Translations under genes and position numbers: made by a program
Shown: positions 35,753 through 38,217 of the stretch, piece after piece
Position numbering within the stretch: the first letter of the stretch is position 1
How the letters are laid out: each line of letters opens with the position of its first letter
Source of the DNA: Siccirubricoccus phaeus
GTDB lineage: Bacteria; Pseudomonadota; Alphaproteobacteria; Acetobacterales; Acetobacteraceae
Direction of reading: 5' to 3'
DNA: 38,217 nucleotides
Assembly: GCF_008360935.1 (NCBI RefSeq)
Contig: NZ_SRXO01000036.1
Span: 1 to 38,217 of the forward strand
The notes under the pieces: model-generated
Told to the model about the DNA's origin: nothing
The model's input: only the letters and a program-made list of their open reading frames with translations
Databases searched by the model: none

Positions 35753-36328
35753 TCATTGCCGCCATCCCCCTGAGGCAGAGCCGCCGAGGGCGCCGCGCCA
35801 GGGTTCCGGAATCCGTCTCGGGCGGAGGTTGTGGCGGTCCACGCAGGCCAGTTCCACCCGCAGCGCCGCCAGCGGCCCCTGCCCTTCGCCAACCCCTTCC
35901 CCCTCCCGCAGCATCCGCTGGTCCAGCACCAGGGTGACGCCACGAACGGCAACTACCCTGGTTTCAACCACGATGGCGTCATCGAGTCGGGCGGGGCGCC
36001 AATACTCCACTTCGACGCGCCGCACCACGAGTATCGAATCGTGAAGTTCGATCATCATTTGGTGCGGCAAGCCAATGTCGCGCAAGGATTCCGTGCGGGC
36101 CCTTTCGGCCCATCGCAGGTAATTGGCGTGGTAGGCCATGCCGCCCGCATCGGTGTCCTCGAAATAGACCCGGAGGGGGTAGCGATGGGCCGGGCCGGGG
36201 GGCGGCTCCTGCAGGGAGCGCGGCCGGTTGGCGCCCTCGCCGGCGCCCGGCCGATCGGGCGCGCTTGCGGTCTGGCGCGGCCGATTCACGCCTTCGCTGG
36301 CGCTCGGCCGATCGGGCGCGCTGGTCAC
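35753..36328 (-). CDS. ybgC: Tol-Pal associated acyl-CoA thioesterase YbgC
   Basis: A 191-residue hotdog thioesterase. From about residue 49 it is standard Ybg[21 protein letters not shown] with catalytic Asp in EDTDAGG, followed by [17 protein letters not shown]. YbgC hydrolyses short acyl-CoA or acyl-ACP and is linked to phospholipid synthesis; its gene usually heads tol-pal. The start GTG 36328 overlaps the ruvB stop as GTGA. The N-terminal 48 residues are an extension made of two imperfect repeats of SAPDRPxAxEGxNRPR, unlike ordinary YbgC (about 135 residues). It is possible that translation begins later, but no internal ATG or GTG with a ribosome site is obvious before the domain. Confidence 0.9.
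   Translation of the reverse strand: MTSAPDRPSASEGVNRPRQTASAPDRPGAGEGANRPRSLQEPPPGPAHRYPLRVYFEDTDAGGMAYHANYLRWAERARTESLRDIGLPHQMMIELHDSILVVRRVEVEYWRPARLDDAIVVETRVVAVRGVTLVLDQRMLREGEGVGEGQGPLAALRVELACVDRHNLRPRRIPEPWRGALGGSASGGWRQ
36219..36328. repeat. 57-bp tandem repeat (1.9 copies) within ybgC 5' end
   Basis: The second copy begins at 36276 with the shared CGCGGCCG and continues through GCTCGGCCGATCGGGCGCGC. Period 57 is a multiple of three, so it gives a 19-residue repeat in the protein N-terminus. Confidence 0.75.
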
Positions 36329-37368
36329 GGCGCCTGCTCGCCGCCGGAAAGGAGGTCCGGCTGGATCGCGGAACCGGCCGGGGGCGTCAGGCCGAGATGC
36401 CGCCAGCCCGGCTCCCCCAGCACCCGGCCGCGCGGGGTGCGCATGACCAGGCCCTCCTGGATCAGATAGGGCTCGATCACGTCCTCGATGGTGTCGCGCG
36501 CCTCGGCCAGCGCCGCGGCCAGGGTCTCGACGCCGACCGGGCCGCCATTGTGGTGCTCGGCGATACGGCGGAGATAGCGGCGGTCCATGGCGTCCAGGCC
36601 CATGCGGTCCACCTCCAGCCGCGCCAGCGCGTCATCGGCCATGGCGCGGTCGGCGGCGCGGCCGGCGACCATGGCGAAATCCCGCACCCGGCGCAGCAGC
36701 CGGCCGGCGATGCGCGGCGTGCCGCGGGAGCGGCGGGCGATCTCCTGCGCACCGTCCTCGGCCAGGGCGAAGCCGAGCTTCTGGGCGCCGCGGCGGACGA
36801 TCAGCAGCAGTTCCTCCGGCGTGTAGAATTGCAGGCGAAGGGGGATGCCGAAGCGGTCGCGCAGCGGCGTCGCCAGCAGGCCCGCACGGGTGGTGGCGCC
36901 GACCAGGGTGAAGGGCGGCAGGTCGATGCGCACGGTGCGCGCCGCCGGCCCCTCGCCGATGATGAGGTCGAGCTGGAAATCCTCCATGGCGGGGTAGAGG
37001 GTTTCCTCCAGCGCCGGCTGCAGCCGGTGGATCTCATCGACGAAGAGCACGTCGCGTGGCTGCAGATTGGTGAGGATCGCCGCCAGGTCGCCGGCCCGCT
37101 GCAGGATGGGGCCGGAGGTGGCGCGGAAGCCGACGCCGAGCTCCCGTGCCACGATCTGCGCCAGGGTGGTCTTGCCGAGGCCGGGCGGGCCGTGGAGCAG
37201 GACGTGATCCAGCGCCTCGCCGCGGGCGCGGGCGGCCTGGATGAAGATGGCGAGATTCTCGCGCAGAATCTGCTGGCCGGTGAAATCGGCCAGGGTCTGC
37301 GGGCGGAGGGTGGCCTCGGCGGCGTCCTCGTCCGTGCGGTCGGGGGTGGTGAGGCGGGGGTCGCTCAT
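36325..37368 (-). CDS. ruvB: Holliday junction branch migration ATPase RuvB
   Basis: A 347-residue AAA+ motor that drives branch migration with RuvA. Walker A is GPPGLGKT (60-67), Walker B FVDEIH (109-114), followed by [11 protein letters not shown] (sensor 1) and the winged-helix C-terminal domain with [14 protein letters not shown]. The N-terminal [12 protein letters not shown] block is standard. Start ATG 37368 is the family start. ruvA lies 124 bp upstream, with two strong hairpins between them. The stop overlaps the ybgC start by four bases, so ruvB and ybgC are translationally coupled. Confidence 0.97.
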   Translation of the reverse strand: MSDPRLTTPDRTDEDAAEATLRPQTLADFTGQQILRENLAIFIQAARARGEALDHVLLHGPPGLGKTTLAQIVARELGVGFRATSGPILQRAGDLAAILTNLQPRDVLFVDEIHRLQPALEETLYPAMEDFQLDLIIGEGPAARTVRIDLPPFTLVGATTRAGLLATPLRDRFGIPLRLQFYTPEELLLIVRRGAQKLGFALAEDGAQEIARRSRGTPRIAGRLLRRVRDFAMVAGRAADRAMADDALARLEVDRMGLDAMDRRYLRRIAEHHNGGPVGVETLAAALAEARDTIEDVIEPYLIQEGLVMRTPRGRVLGEPGWRHLGLTPPAGSAIQPDLLSGGEQAP

Positions 37369-37407
37369 GGCGGCGGCCGTCCCGTGGCGCAGGCACCCCT
37401 ACCCCCG

Positions 37408-37467
37408 CCCTCCCCCGCAAAACGGGGGAGGGGGCGACTCTCCCTCCCGCGCTGGCGGGGGAGAGTC
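37408..37467. repeat. Two adjacent hairpins between ruvA and ruvB
   Basis: CCCTCCCCCG/CGGGGGAGGG with a five-base loop (37408-37432), and GACTCTCC/GGAGAGTC enclosing a second GC stem (37436-37467). They lie inside the ruvAB operon and may reduce or time ruvB expression relative to ruvA. No T-run is present. Confidence 0.55.
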
Positions 37468-37492
37468 GGGACGGGGGTGGACCGCACGCCTC

Positions 37493-38101
37493 TCACCGCG
37501 CCAGCTCCTTCAGACTATCCCGGATCAGCGCTTCCAGCGCAGCGCCCTCGCCCATCCGGGCCTTCGCCCGGTTCACCGCCGCCTGCGCCTCCGGCCGCTT
37601 CCAGCCGAGATTGATGAGCGCCGAGACGGCATCCGCCGCCGCCCCGGCCGGGGCCGCCACGGGGGCCGGCGCCACGGCGACGCCGGAAGGCGCCTGGATG
37701 CCGCCCGCCCAGTCGCGCAATTCCGTCACCAGCCGGTCCGCCAGCTTGGCGCCGACGCCATTCGCCTGGCGCAGCCCGGCACGGTCCGCGCCGCGCACCG
37801 CGCCGGCCAGCTCCTCCGGCCCGAAGGCGGAAAGGATGTCCAGCGCGACCTTCGGCCCCACGCCCTGGATGGAGGTGAGCTTCACGAAGGTCTCCCGCTC
37901 CTGCCGCGTGGCGAAGCCGAACAGCACGATGGCGTCCTGGCGGACATGCGTCTCCACCAGCACCTGGGCGGCGGCGGGCGCATCGCGCAGGCGGTCCAGG
38001 GTCTTCGTGGAACAGGAGAGCAGATAGCCCACGCCGTTCACGTCGAGGATGCAGCCGCCCTCATGGACGCTGTCCAGGCGGCCGGTCAGCTTGCCGATCA
38101 T
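37493..38101 (-). CDS. ruvA: Holliday junction binding protein RuvA
   Basis: A 202-residue three-domain protein. Domain I (1-65) has MIGKLTGRLDSV and the acidic-pin region; domain II (about 66-140) has the helix-hairpin-helix motifs LTSIQGVGPKVALDIL and QANGVGAKLADRLVTELRD; domain III, after an Ala/Pro linker, has ALINLGWKRPEAQAAV and contacts RuvB. It binds four-way junctions and loads RuvB. Start ATG 38101 gives the family N-terminus exactly. A ruvC gene, if present, would lie beyond the window edge. A strong stem-loop sits immediately upstream, between the gene and the window end. Confidence 0.96.
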   Translation of the reverse strand: MIGKLTGRLDSVHEGGCILDVNGVGYLLSCSTKTLDRLRDAPAAAQVLVETHVRQDAIVLFGFATRQERETFVKLTSIQGVGPKVALDILSAFGPEELAGAVRGADRAGLRQANGVGAKLADRLVTELRDWAGGIQAPSGVAVAPAPVAAPAGAAADAVSALINLGWKRPEAQAAVNRAKARMGEGAALEALIRDSLKELAR

Positions 38102-38110
38102 GGCGTCTTC

Positions 38111-38166
38111 GGGGGAGGGCTCCGCCCTCCCCCGAGCCCCCACCCGCAAAGGGCCGAAGGGCCCTT
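38111..38166. repeat. Two stem-loops upstream of ruvA
   Basis: GGGGGAGGGC/GCCCTCCCCC with a TCC loop (38111-38133) and AAGGGCC/GGCCCTT with a four-base loop (38149-38166). The first begins ten bases before the ruvA ATG, so it would overlap the ribosome site in mRNA. The remainder to 38217 shows no gene. Confidence 0.55.
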
Positions 38167-38217
38167 GTGTCTTGTGAGTATGGTTAGGATGGGGCTGCCG
38201 GCCCGGGGCTCGCCCCG

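Overview
The window is about 38 kb of very GC-rich bacterial chromosome. Gene content and order point to an alphaproteobacterium of the Rhodospirillales, most likely an Acetobacteraceae member of the Roseomonas type. The reasons are tripartite tricarboxylate transporter (TTT) genes with Bug-type binding proteins, paired MoxR/CoxE genes, a DUF1028 protein beside an M20 peptidase, and the order ruvA-ruvB-ybgC-tolQRAB-pal-ybgF-tilS-ftsH-folP-glmM on one strand. The genus is inference; no rRNA or tRNA gene was seen.

Left half (1-20.3 kb) is accessory metabolism on both strands: the end of a TonB-family gene, a CinA-type amidohydrolase, an arsenate reductase framed by a perfect 108-bp inverted repeat, an FMN-dependent hydroxy-acid dehydrogenase, a small lipoprotein, a LysR regulator divergent from an FMN split-barrel protein, a MoxR-CoxE-thioesterase operon, a complete TTT set (binding protein, TctB, TctA, second binding protein), a Baeyer-Villiger type monooxygenase, a DUF1003 membrane protein, a second MoxR-CoxE pair, a membrane-anchored cytochrome c, and an M20 peptidase head to head with a DUF1028 protein.

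Right half (20.4-38.1 kb) is almost entirely minus strand and is core housekeeping. Read in the direction of transcription it holds ruvA, ruvB (Holliday junction migration), ybgC, tolQ, tolR, tolA, tolB, pal, ybgF (envelope constriction and outer-membrane integrity), tilS (tRNA-Ile lysidine modification), ftsH (membrane protease), folP (folate), glmM (UDP-GlcNAc supply) and thiD (thiamine). Many junctions are tight or overlapping (GTGA overlaps at ruvB/ybgC and ybgF/tilS). The order is interrupted between folP and glmM by a plus-strand alkaline-phosphatase-superfamily gene and a minisatellite of about eleven copies.

Intergenic DNA is unusually rich in structured repeats: (i) hairpin modules joined by CTAGAGC, found at four places; (ii) groups of GC-rich stem-loops that recur downstream of genes and probably end transcription; (iii) a compound repeat with a 27-bp perfect inverted repeat capped by two small hairpins; (iv) the minisatellite. 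The items most worth a second look are the arsC cassette bounded by identical inverted repeats that supply two stop codons, the phosphatase-fold protein that seems to lack most of its metal ligands, and the compound repeats.
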